Shown here: positions 25,628 to 36,202 of the stretch, in pieces
How positions within the stretch are numbered: position 1 is the first letter of the stretch
Layout of the letters: each line of letters starts with the position of its first letter
Made by a program: the position numbers and the translations under genes
Notes under the pieces: model-generated
What the model was told of the DNA's origin: nothing
The model's input: only the letters and a program-made list of their open reading frames with translations
Database searches by the model: none
DNA from: Bartonella sp. DGB1
GTDB lineage: Bacteria; Pseudomonadota; Alphaproteobacteria; Rhizobiales; Rhizobiaceae
Reading direction: 5' to 3'
DNA: 64,000 nt
Assembly: GCF_041345015.1 (NCBI RefSeq)
Contig: NZ_CP166769.1
Location: 558,001 to 622,000, forward strand

Positions 25628-26211
25628 ATGAATAATCTTTATATGCAAAGGCAAGGTAATTTTACTTTTAGCTTTTCTGAAGAAGTTGATACTGCAGAAT
25701 ATGATGATTTTGTCAAACATTGTTGTCTTGATGGGATTACTGCGCAAGAAGGTTACCAGCTAAAAAATTATATTTTATCAGCAAAAGAGCATTTAGAGCA
25801 GGTAATTAATTATCCTATAAGAGAAGTGAATGTAACTTATGACGGAGAATTCACTAGAGAGCCTATTGAGTTGCCAGTTGCTAAATTATCTAGTGAGATA
25901 GATAAGATATTATTTTATATGGGTGATGAAGTTATTAGTGCATCTGCTAAGATAGAATATATTGATGATAAAATTTTTGTAACTATTAATCCTCCTGAAC
26001 TTAAGCAATATAATTATAGTGACATTACTCGGCTTTCTTTTTCTTTTAGGGGGTTTTTTTAGCTTATCCATTACCGCATGCTTTACGCCAAGCGTTAAGA
26101 TTACATGTTGCTAGTATGTGGGAGTTTAGAGGCGAAAAAGGCACGATAAAAGCTTACGAATTAGAAGAATATGAGCGTTTAATCTTTCCTTATAAAAAGA
26201 TAAGGATTTAA
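25628..26211 (+). pseudogene. Head-tail connector (gp6-like), frameshifted in a T7 run
   Basis: The first 144 codons (CLDGITAQEGYQLKNYILSAKEHLEQVI) end at 26062 in GGGGGTTTTTTTAG. The next frame gives AYPLPHALRQALRLHVASMW and EFRGEKGTI, the usual C-terminal helix of gp6-like connectors, ending at 26211. Adding one T restores a protein of about 194 residues that ends 4 bases before the next gene. Confidence 0.72.
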
Positions 26212-26215
26212 GACA

Positions 26216-26581
26216 ATGAGAGCTTTACATGCATCAGTTATATTTTACTGTCAGCAATTAGTAGAAAATGCGCATGGTCTTATAATTGGTGAAGAATTTA
26301 AAGAATTTTATCAAACTAAGGGCAGTTTTTTTGTTAAATCAGCGGTTCAAATTTACCAAGCAGGAGCCTTGCAAGAAAGCAAGAAATTATCATTAAGGAT
26401 AAGAGATATTTGTAAGGCTAAAAGCTTAAAAGCTGGAGATATATGTAAGCGTATAAATGCTGATGATGCAGGCTGTTTAGAGTCTATGGGTAAATATAAT
26501 ATTTTATCAATTTTTCCAGATAATAGAGACGCAAAATATTTAATCTTAGAGTTAGAGGATATTAAAGGTGATAACAGCTAG
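26216..26581 (+). CDS. Head-tail joining protein candidate
   Basis: 121 residues, MRALHASVIFYCQQLVENA onward. Sits between connector and HK97 gp10-like genes, where a head closure protein is expected. No motif is recognised, so the call rests on position. Confidence 0.5.
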   Translation: MRALHASVIFYCQQLVENAHGLIIGEEFKEFYQTKGSFFVKSAVQIYQAGALQESKKLSLRIRDICKAKSLKAGDICKRINADDAGCLESMGKYNILSIFPDNRDAKYLILELEDIKGDNS

Positions 26582-27032
26582 TTTAGATAAGGTAAGTAAT
26601 TTTACTAGGCGGCTTAAATTATTGCGCGAGCGTAAAATAGAAATGTTAGAAGCTACGTTTGAGGTTATGGAGCAAGAAGCTAATAAAACTGTACGCCAAA
26701 TGCGTGAAAGAGTACCAGTAGATAGTGAAGCTTTAAAAAATTCTATCGGTTGGACTTGGGCTTCAGGCGCTCGCCCTAATGATATTTTAGCTGGTTCTTT
26801 CAATAAAAATAATTGCGAATATCGAGTTTATATTAGTGCTGGTACTAGAGATAAATATTTAGGAGATAGAGATGCTTATTATTTTCATTTTGTTGAATTT
26901 GGCACAATAAATCAATCAGCACAGCCTTTCTTTTTTCCAGTTTGGAATGGAGGAAAGAAGCAAATAAAAGCAAAGATAAGAAAAGAGTTAAATTGCAAAG
27001 TTAAACAATTGAAACAAACAGGTCTGAATTAA
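26568..27032 (+). CDS. HK97 gp10-like tail-joining protein
   Basis: 154 residues from a GTG start that overlaps the upstream gene by 14 bases. NKTVRQMRERVPVDSEALKNSIGW and YYFHFVEFGTINQSAQPFFFPVW are the gp10 pattern (protein with PVDTG-like and Y-x-x-VEFGT-x-x-x-PAxPF motifs). It links head and tail. Confidence 0.8.
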   Translation: MITASLDKVSNFTRRLKLLRERKIEMLEATFEVMEQEANKTVRQMRERVPVDSEALKNSIGWTWASGARPNDILAGSFNKNNCEYRVYISAGTRDKYLGDRDAYYFHFVEFGTINQSAQPFFFPVWNGGKKQIKAKIRKELNCKVKQLKQTGLN

Positions 27033-27433
27033 TGTCAGTAGCTTTAGATGTACAAAATGCTTTAACAGCAAAGATAAAAAGCTTAAAGGGCTGGGAAGAT
27101 ATAAATATATCAGATTTTCCAGTTAATAATCCAAAGTTACCTTATGTAACCTTTGGTAGTTTTTGGACTGATAAAACTACCGAATTTGACAGAATTATTT
27201 TTGATATGCGTGTTCAAATTGATATTTGGAGTAAGGCTTCTGATGAGAGTAAAAATATCAAGCAGCTTACCTCAGATTTAGAGCATTATTTGTTAGGTAA
27301 ATTATCAATAGCCGATGTTCTAATAGCAGAAGTATTAGAGATTAAATCCATGTCGTTATTGGATAGAGATGGCGAAATTAGCCACGGGATTTTAACATTA
27401 ACCATAGAGGTAATAAAATGGCAGAAAAAGTAA
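27032..27433 (+). CDS. DUF3168 tail completion protein
   Basis: 133 residues: LDVQNALTAKIKSLKGW, LPYVTFGSFW and the strand MRVQIDIWSKASDESKNIKQL are typical of DUF3168 proteins (gene transfer agent gp8-like). Overlaps both neighbours. Confidence 0.82.
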   Translation: MSVALDVQNALTAKIKSLKGWEDINISDFPVNNPKLPYVTFGSFWTDKTTEFDRIIFDMRVQIDIWSKASDESKNIKQLTSDLEHYLLGKLSIADVLIAEVLEIKSMSLLDRDGEISHGILTLTIEVIKWQKK

Positions 27434-28083
27434 TAACAGAAGATAACACCCGCATTAGAGGTGAGAAAATCATCGTTTATTTAGGTGAAATAATCCAGAT
27501 GGACGGTGAGAAGAAAGTAAGATTTAAAAGTTTTTGTGTTGGTAATTCTAGAGCTTTACAAATTAATAAAAGTTTTGCTGAAGAAGAGCAAATTACTTGT
27601 AATGATAATGGTAATTTACCATGGACTTCGGTAATGCCAACAACTTTAGCTTGGTCGATGAATAGTGAATTTGCAATTGATAAGGATTTTTTACTTACAT
27701 GGCAAGAGGCATTTTTATCCTCCACGCCTAAGATAATAAAGATGGTAGTACAATTTCCAAAGCAAGCAATAATTTATAAAGGTTGGGCTCATATAGAAAA
27801 TTTTGAGATTGGTGCTGAAAAAACTAGCTGGGTTAAAGCAACTATTAATTTTAAAGGTACCGGAAAATTAACTATAGAAACTTTAGATAAATTAGACCCT
27901 AAGCCAAATGAAGATTTACAAGATGTGAATCTATTCCCAGAGGTAAGTGCAGATGCTTTATCTGATGATGAAAAGCTTAAAGCGGTGGAACTGTCACAGG
28001 TTAGTAGAACTGCAGATGCTGTAGCTGATGATGAAAAGCCAAAAGCAGTTTATTATCTAAGGTTGATAAAAAGCAGGAGATAA
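27418..28083 (+). CDS. Major tail tube protein
   Basis: 221 residues. The first 165 (WTSVMPTTLAWSMNSEFAID, FKGTGKLTIETL) fit a tail tube protein of the GTA/siphovirus type. The C-terminus repeats a short block (DALSDDEKLKAVELSQVSR, then DAVADDEKPKAV). At the second repeat a one-base loss seems to shift the frame. The other frame reads LSKVDKKQEIK and stops at 28086-28088, overlapping the next ATG as TAATG, so the intended end is probably there. Confidence 0.8.
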   Translation: MAEKVITEDNTRIRGEKIIVYLGEIIQMDGEKKVRFKSFCVGNSRALQINKSFAEEEQITCNDNGNLPWTSVMPTTLAWSMNSEFAIDKDFLLTWQEAFLSSTPKIIKMVVQFPKQAIIYKGWAHIENFEIGAEKTSWVKATINFKGTGKLTIETLDKLDPKPNEDLQDVNLFPEVSADALSDDEKLKAVELSQVSRTADAVADDEKPKAVYYLRLIKSRR

Positions 28084-28087
28084 AATA

Positions 28088-28582
28088 ATGCAATTGATTT
28101 TAGATAAAGAAAAATATCCGCTTAAGTTAAAGATAGGACAATTATTGCAGTTAGAGAAAATGTTATCTGATAATTTAGGTAATATTTCTCAGCGTTTAGC
28201 TTTGGGTAACTGGAGTGTTGCAGATGTGCAAGCGATAATTTACTTAGCCCTTTGTGGCGGTGGTTTAAATGAGGTTAAAGCACAAGAAATATCAGATAGT
28301 TTTTTTGATAAAGAACCAATTTTAACTGCGGTTAATGCTTGTGGTAGCATTATAGCCACAGCTTTAACTGGGGCTGTAGAAGATGAAGTTAAAGAAGATA
28401 CCAGCAAAAAAAAAAGCCAAGCGTTAAGTGAGGTAGATTTTTATGGGTGGGGAGCGGTTGTAGGACTTTCTCCTACCCAGATTGATTGTTTATCGTTAGA
28501 ACAATTTTTTCATATGATTAAAGGATATATCAAAATTAAATATCCTCAGTTGAAAAGCCCTCTTTTGATGATGACGATATAG
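28088..28582 (+). CDS. Tail assembly chaperone (GTA gp10 / gp10a-like fusion), with -1 frame extension
   Basis: 164 residues in the zero frame. Residues 1-105 match GTA-family tail proteins (YPLKLKIGQLLQLEKML, WSVADVQAIIYLALCGGG). Residues 118-155 (DFYGWGAVVGLSPTQIDCLSLEQFF) match a tail assembly chaperone. In the -1 frame an uninterrupted reading (SSVEKPSFDDDDIESFL) continues from about 28540 to a TGA at 28621-28623 that overlaps the tape-measure ATG. Lambda G/GT and many siphoviruses use a programmed -1 slip here. No classical slippery heptamer is obvious. Confidence 0.75.
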   Translation: MQLILDKEKYPLKLKIGQLLQLEKMLSDNLGNISQRLALGNWSVADVQAIIYLALCGGGLNEVKAQEISDSFFDKEPILTAVNACGSIIATALTGAVEDEVKEDTSKKKSQALSEVDFYGWGAVVGLSPTQIDCLSLEQFFHMIKGYIKIKYPQLKSPLLMMTI

Positions 28583-28619
28583 AGTCATTTTTAACAGCAG
28601 TTAAAACAAGGAAAGTTCA

Positions 28620-31514
28620 ATGAGTGATGCAGTAATAGTAAAGCTTGGTGTTAATGATAAAGAATTCCAGCGTGGTATGGCTAGGGTTGAAGGTATCAGT
28701 AATAAAAGCTTTAATAATATTGAACGTCAAGCTAAGGCTTTTTCCAAAAAGATGCAAGCCACTAGTCAAGGTTTAGTTAATGCGATGAAAGCACCTTTGT
28801 TAGCTTTAGGTGCAGGTTTTGGTGGTAAAGAAATTTTAAAATTAGCTGAAGAATGGGAGATTTTAGCAGGTCGTATTAAATTAGTAACGGGTGACTTAGG
28901 TGCGGCCAATGGTATTTTATCGCAATTAGGAGAAACAGCTTTAAGAACTCGTTTTTCTTTTAAACAAACAGCAGAAGATTTTATTCAATTAGCCGATGTC
29001 ATGGGTGAATTAGGCAAATCTAGTCAAGAACAAGTTAAATTTTTAGAAGCTTCTAATATGGCATTATTGCTTTCTGGTACCAGTGGTCAAGCGGCAATAC
29101 CAGTTATGCAGGCTCTGAAAGGGGCTATTATTAAAGGTAACTTAAGTATGGGTCAATTTAGAACCTTAGCTAATCAGGCAAGTAGGGTTACCGGTGCTTG
29201 GGCTAAGAGTTTAGGTAAAACTACTCATCAGTTAGGCATTATGGCAAGAGAAGGTAAAATAACAGCTGAAGTAATGATAAAAGGTTTAATAGATGCTATT
29301 CCTGAGATGCAAAAAGAAATGGAAGCTCTACCAATTACTTTAGCTCAGTCATTCACTAATTTAGGTTCAGCTTTGGCTATTTTTGTTGGTAAAAGTAATA
29401 ACGTAAATATAGCGAATAGAGCCTTAGCTGACAGTGTAAATTTTTTAGCTAATAATTTTAATACGTTAGCAAATATAGCTATTTCAGTTGGTTTTATTTT
29501 TGGTTCTGGTGTGTTAGTCCGTGCTTTAGGTGGGATAACGATAAAAACTATTGAAGCAACAAATTCAGCGGTAAAATACGTTAAATCATTAAAAGATATA
29601 CGACGCGCTAGTTCAGCGTTAGAGGGGTTAAAATTTTTAGCACCAATGTTAAATGGTGCGGGTTTAGCATTAGGTGCAGTTGGTTTAGCTTGGTACACAT
29701 ATAATCAATATGCTAATCAGGCTGCTAATACTACAAAAGAAATTACCGAAGAGATGAAAGCTTTAGGTGTGGTAGCTTTGGAAGTTGCTGAAAATACGTC
29801 TAAGGTTAAATTTGATGGTAAGGCGATGCAGGAAGCTAAAAAACAAATTGATGAGATAACCGGTATTAAAAATTTGCCTTGGAATAGACCGTTACCTACT
29901 AAAATAAAAGAGCTTTCAGATGCTTTTAAAGGTTTAGGGGGAGATATAGAAAAAGCCGGGAAAAAACTTTTAGAATATGGTAAGACGGTTGAAAATGGTA
30001 TCGGATTATATAGTGAATTAAAAAAAGAAGCTGATGCTTTTTCCAAGCTTCAGGGGGTTCCAGATAGTGTAAGAACGTCATTACAAGACTATTTAGCTTT
30101 ATGTTTAAAATTGATTAAACAGCGTGAGGAATTTAGGAAAGCCGGTGGTAAGATAGAAACAGTTTTTTTAGATGAATTTCTTGCAAAAAACAGGTATCAG
30201 TTACTAGGCGGTACAAAATTAATACAAGAAGCTATAGATGGAATAAGACCTATTGATGAAGCCCTTAGGCAAGAATTTATAACAGTTACTAAAGGTATTA
30301 ACTCGTATTCGAAGGAGGCAAAGGAAAAAGTTCTAGCTGATTTCAATGAAACATTTGAAAATATACAAAAACTAAAAAAGATGAAACAAACAGCTCAAAT
30401 AGAGGATTTAAATAATCTAATAAATTCCAATAAAATGAACCCTTCTAAAGAAGCATTTGATGAGTTTATAAAAGCACAAGAAAAATCTTTAAGTTTGAAG
30501 AAAGAAGAAACCAAACAACAGACTATTTATAATAAATTAGTGTCAGATGCAACTAAACAACTTATAACTTTGGATAAGGATAGAAAAGAGAAATTAGATG
30601 AGCTAGCAAAAAAAATTGTTAGAAATGAAGCTCTTGAGGGTTTTGATAAAATACAGCAAAAACTTAAAGAAGAAATTGCGTTAGTTGAACAAGAAAATGA
30701 TTTACTAAAGCAAGGTAAATTAACTCAAGAACAAATAACTTTAGAATTAGAAAAACAAAAAAGACTGCGCCAAGAATACGCTTCGATAGAAGCATTAGGT
30801 TTAGATAAGAAAGACAAAGAAGAAAAGAAACAAGAAGCTAAAGAAAATATAGATAAAATATATGCGGGTAAAGCAGAAAATGCACAGCTTAAGGGAGGAA
30901 AGAATGATAGATTTAAAGAGCTTAAAAATATTTTAAGTGATGTTAATAGTCAAACTAAAGAATTAATCAGAAATATTTTTGAGGGTAAGAAGGCTTTTGA
31001 GGCTTTCGGTCATGCTGCGGCTAATGTTTTAGGTAATTTAGCTTCTAGATTAATGGATAAGAGTTTAGATTTATTTTTTAATGCTTTAGGTAATAGTAGT
31101 GCAGGTAGTGGTTGGGGTGGAGCAATAATTGGTGCTTTAAAAAGCGCCGCTGGATTTAGTGAGGGCGGTTATACAGGTGATGGGCATAAATATCAAGTTA
31201 AAGGTTTAGTTCATGCTGGTGAATATGTATTTCCACAACATGCCGTTAAAGCTATTGGTTTATCAAATTTAGAAGCTTTAGCTAAAGGTGGTTTACCGCA
31301 ATTACCTAAGGTACAGCATTTTAATCAATCGCAAAAATCTTCTAATATCTTTAATTTTAGCATTAATGTAGAAAATGATGATACTGGTTTAGTTGAGCAA
31401 ATAAAAAATGTTGTTATGGAGAGTGTTGAAGATATCGTAGATAATCGGCGATTTAAGGAGGGTGTAAATAACTTTATGAACCTACAACAACGCAACAAAT
31501 ATTATAAAGTTTAG
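28620..31514 (+). CDS. Tail tape measure protein
   Basis: 964 residues, the longest intact phage protein, which fits a tail of ordinary length. The N-terminal third is a tape-measure domain (FSFKQTAEDFIQLADVMGELG, GQFRTLANQASRVTGAWAK, LGKTTHQLGIMAREGKITAEVMI). Hydrophobic helices lie near 285-310 and 340-370. The middle is long coiled coil, and the end has the usual GFSEGGYTGDG and GLVHAGEYVFPQHAVK motif. Confidence 0.93.
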   Translation: MSDAVIVKLGVNDKEFQRGMARVEGISNKSFNNIERQAKAFSKKMQATSQGLVNAMKAPLLALGAGFGGKEILKLAEEWEILAGRIKLVTGDLGAANGILSQLGETALRTRFSFKQTAEDFIQLADVMGELGKSSQEQVKFLEASNMALLLSGTSGQAAIPVMQALKGAIIKGNLSMGQFRTLANQASRVTGAWAKSLGKTTHQLGIMAREGKITAEVMIKGLIDAIPEMQKEMEALPITLAQSFTNLGSALAIFVGKSNNVNIANRALADSVNFLANNFNTLANIAISVGFIFGSGVLVRALGGITIKTIEATNSAVKYVKSLKDIRRASSALEGLKFLAPMLNGAGLALGAVGLAWYTYNQYANQAANTTKEITEEMKALGVVALEVAENTSKVKFDGKAMQEAKKQIDEITGIKNLPWNRPLPTKIKELSDAFKGLGGDIEKAGKKLLEYGKTVENGIGLYSELKKEADAFSKLQGVPDSVRTSLQDYLALCLKLIKQREEFRKAGGKIETVFLDEFLAKNRYQLLGGTKLIQEAIDGIRPIDEALRQEFITVTKGINSYSKEAKEKVLADFNETFENIQKLKKMKQTAQIEDLNNLINSNKMNPSKEAFDEFIKAQEKSLSLKKEETKQQTIYNKLVSDATKQLITLDKDRKEKLDELAKKIVRNEALEGFDKIQQKLKEEIALVEQENDLLKQGKLTQEQITLELEKQKRLRQEYASIEALGLDKKDKEEKKQEAKENIDKIYAGKAENAQLKGGKNDRFKELKNILSDVNSQTKELIRNIFEGKKAFEAFGHAAANVLGNLASRLMDKSLDLFFNALGNSSAGSGWGGAIIGALKSAAGFSEGGYTGDGHKYQVKGLVHAGEYVFPQHAVKAIGLSNLEALAKGGLPQLPKVQHFNQSQKSSNIFNFSINVENDDTGLVEQIKNVVMESVEDIVDNRRFKEGVNNFMNLQQRNKYYKV

Positions 31515-31524
31515 GGTGGATATT

Positions 31525-32130
31525 ATGAAAATAATAGATATTCTGAATATTCCAGAAGCTAAACCGATAGCGGGTATAGATGATTATATACAAAGTTATT
31601 TTTATGTCTCCTCTTTAACGCTTAACTTAGTGAAAGATGTTATAAGTGATAAATCTGGTAAGACAGTTCAATATAATAATATTACTCCTAAATGGAATAT
31701 TTCTATTAACTCCAGAATATTAACTTTAGCAGAATTTGAACATGCAAAATCTTTAATAAATTTACTTATTAGCCAAGGCTTTTATTTTAAAGCTTATGCC
31801 CCTGATTTATCTAATAACTTACCTGAAAGTTTGCCTATTAAACAGGTGGTTAATCTAAAAAATATTATTTTAGATGCTAAAGATTTACTATTACCTTTTT
31901 ATTTTAATGTAATTTGGCAAGATAAAGTAACGTTACATCAAATTTTAGAGATAGAAGATAATAAAATTTTCTTTGAGCCAGCTTTATCTTTTGGTGTTGG
32001 TAAAAGTGATGTATCTAAGATTTTTTTACATAATCCTTATGTTTTAATGAAAATTGACCCTAAAAGCGTAAAAATTAATAAGACGAGTCACAAGATAGGT
32101 AAGCTAACTTTTTCAGGGGTGGAAATATGA
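31525..32130 (+). CDS. Minor tail protein, hypothetical
   Basis: 201 residues from the ATG at 31525 (ribosome site GGTGG); a GTG three codons upstream is also open. Beta-rich (YFYVSSLTLNLVKDVI, HKIGKLTFSGVEI). Lies between tape measure and a DUF2163-like gene, the place of a GTA gp12-type distal tail protein. Family not certain. Confidence 0.5.
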   Translation: MKIIDILNIPEAKPIAGIDDYIQSYFYVSSLTLNLVKDVISDKSGKTVQYNNITPKWNISINSRILTLAEFEHAKSLINLLISQGFYFKAYAPDLSNNLPESLPIKQVVNLKNIILDAKDLLLPFYFNVIWQDKVTLHQILEIEDNKIFFEPALSFGVGKSDVSKIFLHNPYVLMKIDPKSVKINKTSHKIGKLTFSGVEI

Positions 32131-32756
32131 TGCCAGATATTGAGGAATTAAAAGCATTATTATCAGCAAACATAATAATAATGGCTAATTTTATAGTTAT
32201 TGAAGGTAAGGAAGAGAGATGTTTTTGGTCTGGTACAGACAACATTGAAATTAAGATATATGGCAAAAGTTATAAGTGTCAAGGGGTGGGTGATATTTTT
32301 TTTAATGAAGATGTGCCTAGCGATAATTTATTAGGTTTTAAAAATTATAATTTAAATATTAAAACCCAAGATATTAATTTACGGCGTTTGTTTACCTCCC
32401 AAGCAATTAAGAACGAAAAGCTAACCGCTTATATTGGTTTTTTAAATCCTGCTACCGGCTTATTGTATAAAGATTTTACCTTATCTTTAACAGGTATAAT
32501 TATTGCTAGCCAAGAAGAGGTAAGCTCAGATAATAAAAGTTCAATTTCTATTAGTTTAAATAGTCAAGCTTATCAGCTTGCGTTCGCTGGAATTAAGAAA
32601 AGAAGCAAAGCAGACCAACTTAAAAGACAACAGAATGATTATAGTTTTTCTCATACAAAAACCATTGGCGAGAAAAAACTCTCTTGGGGTGGGGTGGGAG
32701 ACAAAGCTCTTCGTTACAGATGGGACATTTGGTGGAATGGTGAACATTGGATATAG
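32127..32756 (+). CDS. DUF2163-like tail protein
   Basis: 209 residues, overlapping the upstream stop (ATGA). LSLTGIIIASQEEVSSDNKSS and the C-terminal KKRSKADQLKRQQNDYSF fit the baseplate-hub type proteins in this position (GTA gp13-like). Intact. Confidence 0.5.
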   Translation: MMPDIEELKALLSANIIIMANFIVIEGKEERCFWSGTDNIEIKIYGKSYKCQGVGDIFFNEDVPSDNLLGFKNYNLNIKTQDINLRRLFTSQAIKNEKLTAYIGFLNPATGLLYKDFTLSLTGIIIASQEEVSSDNKSSISISLNSQAYQLAFAGIKKRSKADQLKRQQNDYSFSHTKTIGEKKLSWGGVGDKALRYRWDIWWNGEHWI

Positions 32757-32768
32757 GAGAATTCTAAT

Positions 32769-35700
32769 ATGTTAATTTCATTTCTAACTAGTCTGGCTAT
32801 TAACCTTACAGCAGAGGCAATAAGGTGGGGAGTTTCGCGTCGTAGCACTCCATCAGTTAGTTCTACTCTTGGCGGTACTGGTGAAGTTCCACGTACGCTT
32901 GTAGTTGGTCGCACCATGGTAACAGGTTCAGTTATTTATGCCACTACTACAGGTAAATATAATGAATATTTAGTTCAAGTAATAGCTTTAGCTGACCACC
33001 CGATAAAGGGAATAAAGGCATTTTGGGCAGATGATGTTAAATTTATTCTTGATAGTTCTACTAATTCTGACCCTTATGATAGTCATAAAGGAAGAGTATT
33101 TTATATTGAAGGTACAGATGATACTAGCGAGAGCAGTGGAACTAATAGTCAGCGTCATTGGGTAAAATTTTTTAATGGTACGCAAACAGCAAGCGATAAA
33201 TATTTACAATCAGTTGCAGGTAAGGACTGGAAAGATACAAATATAGTTAAAGATGTTGCTTATGTTATTATGACTTCGCAAATATCATCAAAGAGCAATA
33301 ATTTTCCTATCTTCAGATTTGAAATTGAAGGCGCTAAACTTTATGACCCTTCTAAAGATAGTAGTGTCGGCGGTAATGGTTCGCAACGTTGGGCTGACCC
33401 TAAGAGTTGGGGTGGTGACGGTGATAATTTACCAGCAGTACAAATATATAATATTTTACGAGGGTTTAAGGTTGGCGATGAGATATTATTTGGTGTGAAT
33501 GACCCACAAGCAACAGAGTTAATAACGGAAGATTGGATTAAATATATTGAAAAATGTCGACAGCCGATTGTATTAGAAGATGGTACTATAGAACCACAAT
33601 ATAGTTCTGGTTTAGAAATTAACACTTGTGAACCAGTAGGAGATGCGATAACAGAATTATTACTTGCTTGTGCTGGTAGTTTTTCAGAAAGTTTTGGTAA
33701 ATTTAAAATATTTGTCGGTGCTCCAGATGAGCCTATTTTACATATTACTGATGGTGACTTATTAGCTGATGGTAAATTAATATTTAGTCCTTTTAATGAT
33801 ACTACGCAAAATATACGAGAAGTTGTCGCGAGTTATTCAGAGCCTAAAGAAAATTGGTCTAAGAAAGAATTAACTATCACAATAGATAAAGAAGAGGGTG
33901 AAAGCGAACTATCTTATAAACGTAAAGGTGGTGCTAATATCACTTATAAAGCTGTTCATAGTGGTTACCAAATTAAAAGATTGTTACGTTCTTTTATCGA
34001 TGAAAGTAAAAAATCCTCAGCTCATGAAATTTCGTTACCAAGTAGATATTGGCATTTAGAGCCTAATGATGTGATAAGCTGGACTTCTGAATATTTTAAC
34101 TATCAAAAGAAATTATTTCGTATTATTTATGTTTTACATAAAGCTGATTTAACGGTTGAACTTCGTATGATTGAGGTTGACCCTAATCATTATCTTCCGC
34201 ATGCAGATGATTTAAAGCCGTTAGATTATACACCAGATATTGAACATGTAATAATAAAACAATCTATCAGTGATTTTATGGTATTTGCGGAGGTTTTAAA
34301 AGATACCCGAGGTGTTGATGTTCGCAATGGTATTCGTATTAAATGGGATAAAGATGTTTTAGATGTTGATTTTGTTGAATTTGAAATAAGAGAATCTGCC
34401 AGTAAAAAAACTATTCATTCTGGTAGGTCAGACAGACCACGTCAGGGAGAAATATTTATTAGTCCTAACGCTTTACAGCCTTTAACTAAATATGCGGTTA
34501 GAGCTAAATATGGTAAATATAAAAAAACTAAAGAATTTATTTGGTCACATTGGGAAGAAATTACTACCCAACAAATTAGACCAATATCAAAAGATTTATT
34601 ACAAAAAGATATTAAAGATTTTATTACGGCCGACCTTGCTAAAAAGCAAAAAGAAGATATACAAGAAGTTAATAATTTAATTGAACAAGGTGCAAAGCAT
34701 TTTACCCAAAAGTTAGCAGACCAAGGTGCAAAATATGAGCAAAAGATAGTAGTAGTTACTAATGCTACTAAATCTTTAAGTGCTAAGGTTGATAATAATA
34801 AAGCTGAGTTAGATGGCACAATCAGCCAAGTGCAAGATAGTTTAATTAATAAGTTAGAACAGACTAACGATGGTTTAACTGTCTTAGCTAGAAAGATTAA
34901 TTCTATTGATTTAAGTCTTGGTAATGTTGATGCTAAAGGTTACTTTCGTGCTGAAGCAACTTACATTAAAGATAAAGCAGAAGTGCGTGTTGGTTTAGGT
35001 GCTACCTTAAATAGTGATAAATGTAATAAAGATATCAATTTACACCTTCAATAGAGTTAGTTGTCTCTGAACAACGTGGTAATTATGCTATTTTAAATAG
35101 TGATAAAGTAGTATTTGCAAATGGTGTTGGGACAGCTTACTTTAATTTATCTCCTAAAACAGATAATAAAGCAAATGCTTTTGAATTAAAGACTATTGTA
35201 GGCAAGACAGAAAATAATTTAACTTTTACTGAAACTAAAGAATTAACTTTTAATGATGAAGTTGTATCCACTCCTATAGGTATGATCAGTGCCTTTGTTC
35301 ATACAAACGACATTAGCGGTTGGATGTATTGTAACGGTAGATCATTACCGAAAAAAGATTATCCAGAATTATATAAACTTATAGGTGATGATTGGTGGGA
35401 TAATAAACAATCTGAGTTAAATAGGTTAAATGAAAATATATGCCAAGAGTTTTTAACCAATCCAGCTAATGAGGAGTTAGATGAAGAGATAAAAAAATAT
35501 TTATCGTTATTATTAGCAAACATAGAGTTATTTAAACAAAAAGATGAAAGAAATAGTGATAGTACAATAAATAATAATGTCAGCTCAATGAGTGGCTTAT
35601 CACAAAAATTAATAAATAATAATAAAGATAAAAATGTTGTTGAGACAGATTTGCTAGAAGTATTTACTAGATTAGTATCTAATTATATCTATTGGGAAGA

Positions 35701-36127
35701 GGAATATAGAAAGGTAAGAGGTTCTGTAAGATATTGGAAAAATAATGATGGTAAAGAGCCGAAACTTTCGCAGATAAGAGAAGTTTTTAGTAAATTCCAA
35801 ATTAGGGCTATTCCTTGGATAAGAGATGTAGATTATTTTAAATTACCTGATTTACGCGGTAGCTTTTTACGAGGTCTAGATGGTGGTAGAGGCTTAGACG
35901 TTGATGGTAAGGATAGAAAGATAGGAAGTTATCAAACAGATGAATTAAAAAGCCATAGGCATTATAATATATATGAGACAGGTAATTATGCTAAGCCTTG
36001 GTCTCTTGCCTATGGTTCCCCTTTATATGGTGACGGTAATGAAAGAGCAACTCGTTCAGAATATACTGGCGGTAGTGAAACCAGACCTAAAAACTATGCT
36101 GTAGCTTATCATATAAAAGTTAGGTAA
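32769..36127 (+). pseudogene. Tail tip/fibre protein (J-like) with collar domain, frameshifted
   Basis: Frame 1 (761 codons to 35054) has a hydrophobic start, GGTGEVPRTLVVGRTMVTG, a J-like central part and a fibre helix (KLADQGAKYEQKIVVVTNATKS). It stops after RVGLGATLNSDKCNKD. Another frame continues YQFTPSIELVVSEQRGNYAI, then GMISAFVHTNDISGWMYCNGRSLP and LPDLRGSFLRGLDGGRGL, a phage tail collar domain. It ends at 36127. The two make one protein of about 1,119 residues. The break is near 35025-35035. Separate translation of the collar part from ATG 35282 is possible but its start lacks a strong ribosome site. Confidence 0.8.
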
Positions 36128-36132
36128 TTAGG

Positions 36133-36150
36133 GTCTATAGACCCTGTTAA
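36133..36150 (+). promoter_or_regulatory. Late promoter element, perfect palindrome version
   Basis: GTCTATAGAC is fully palindromic here, followed by CCTGTTAA. An AATAAT hexamer begins 24 bases after the start of CTGTTA. Precedes the 160-residue gene at 36203. Confidence 0.6.
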
Positions 36151-36202
36151 TTTATTCTTTAGTTGGTAATAATCTTTATTATTTTTTATGAAAGGATAAA
36201 TT

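Noticed and set aside
29345..30046. Two antisense frames of over 100 codons within the tape measure gene
   Set aside because: Shadow frames of a long intact gene; composition fits the sense protein.
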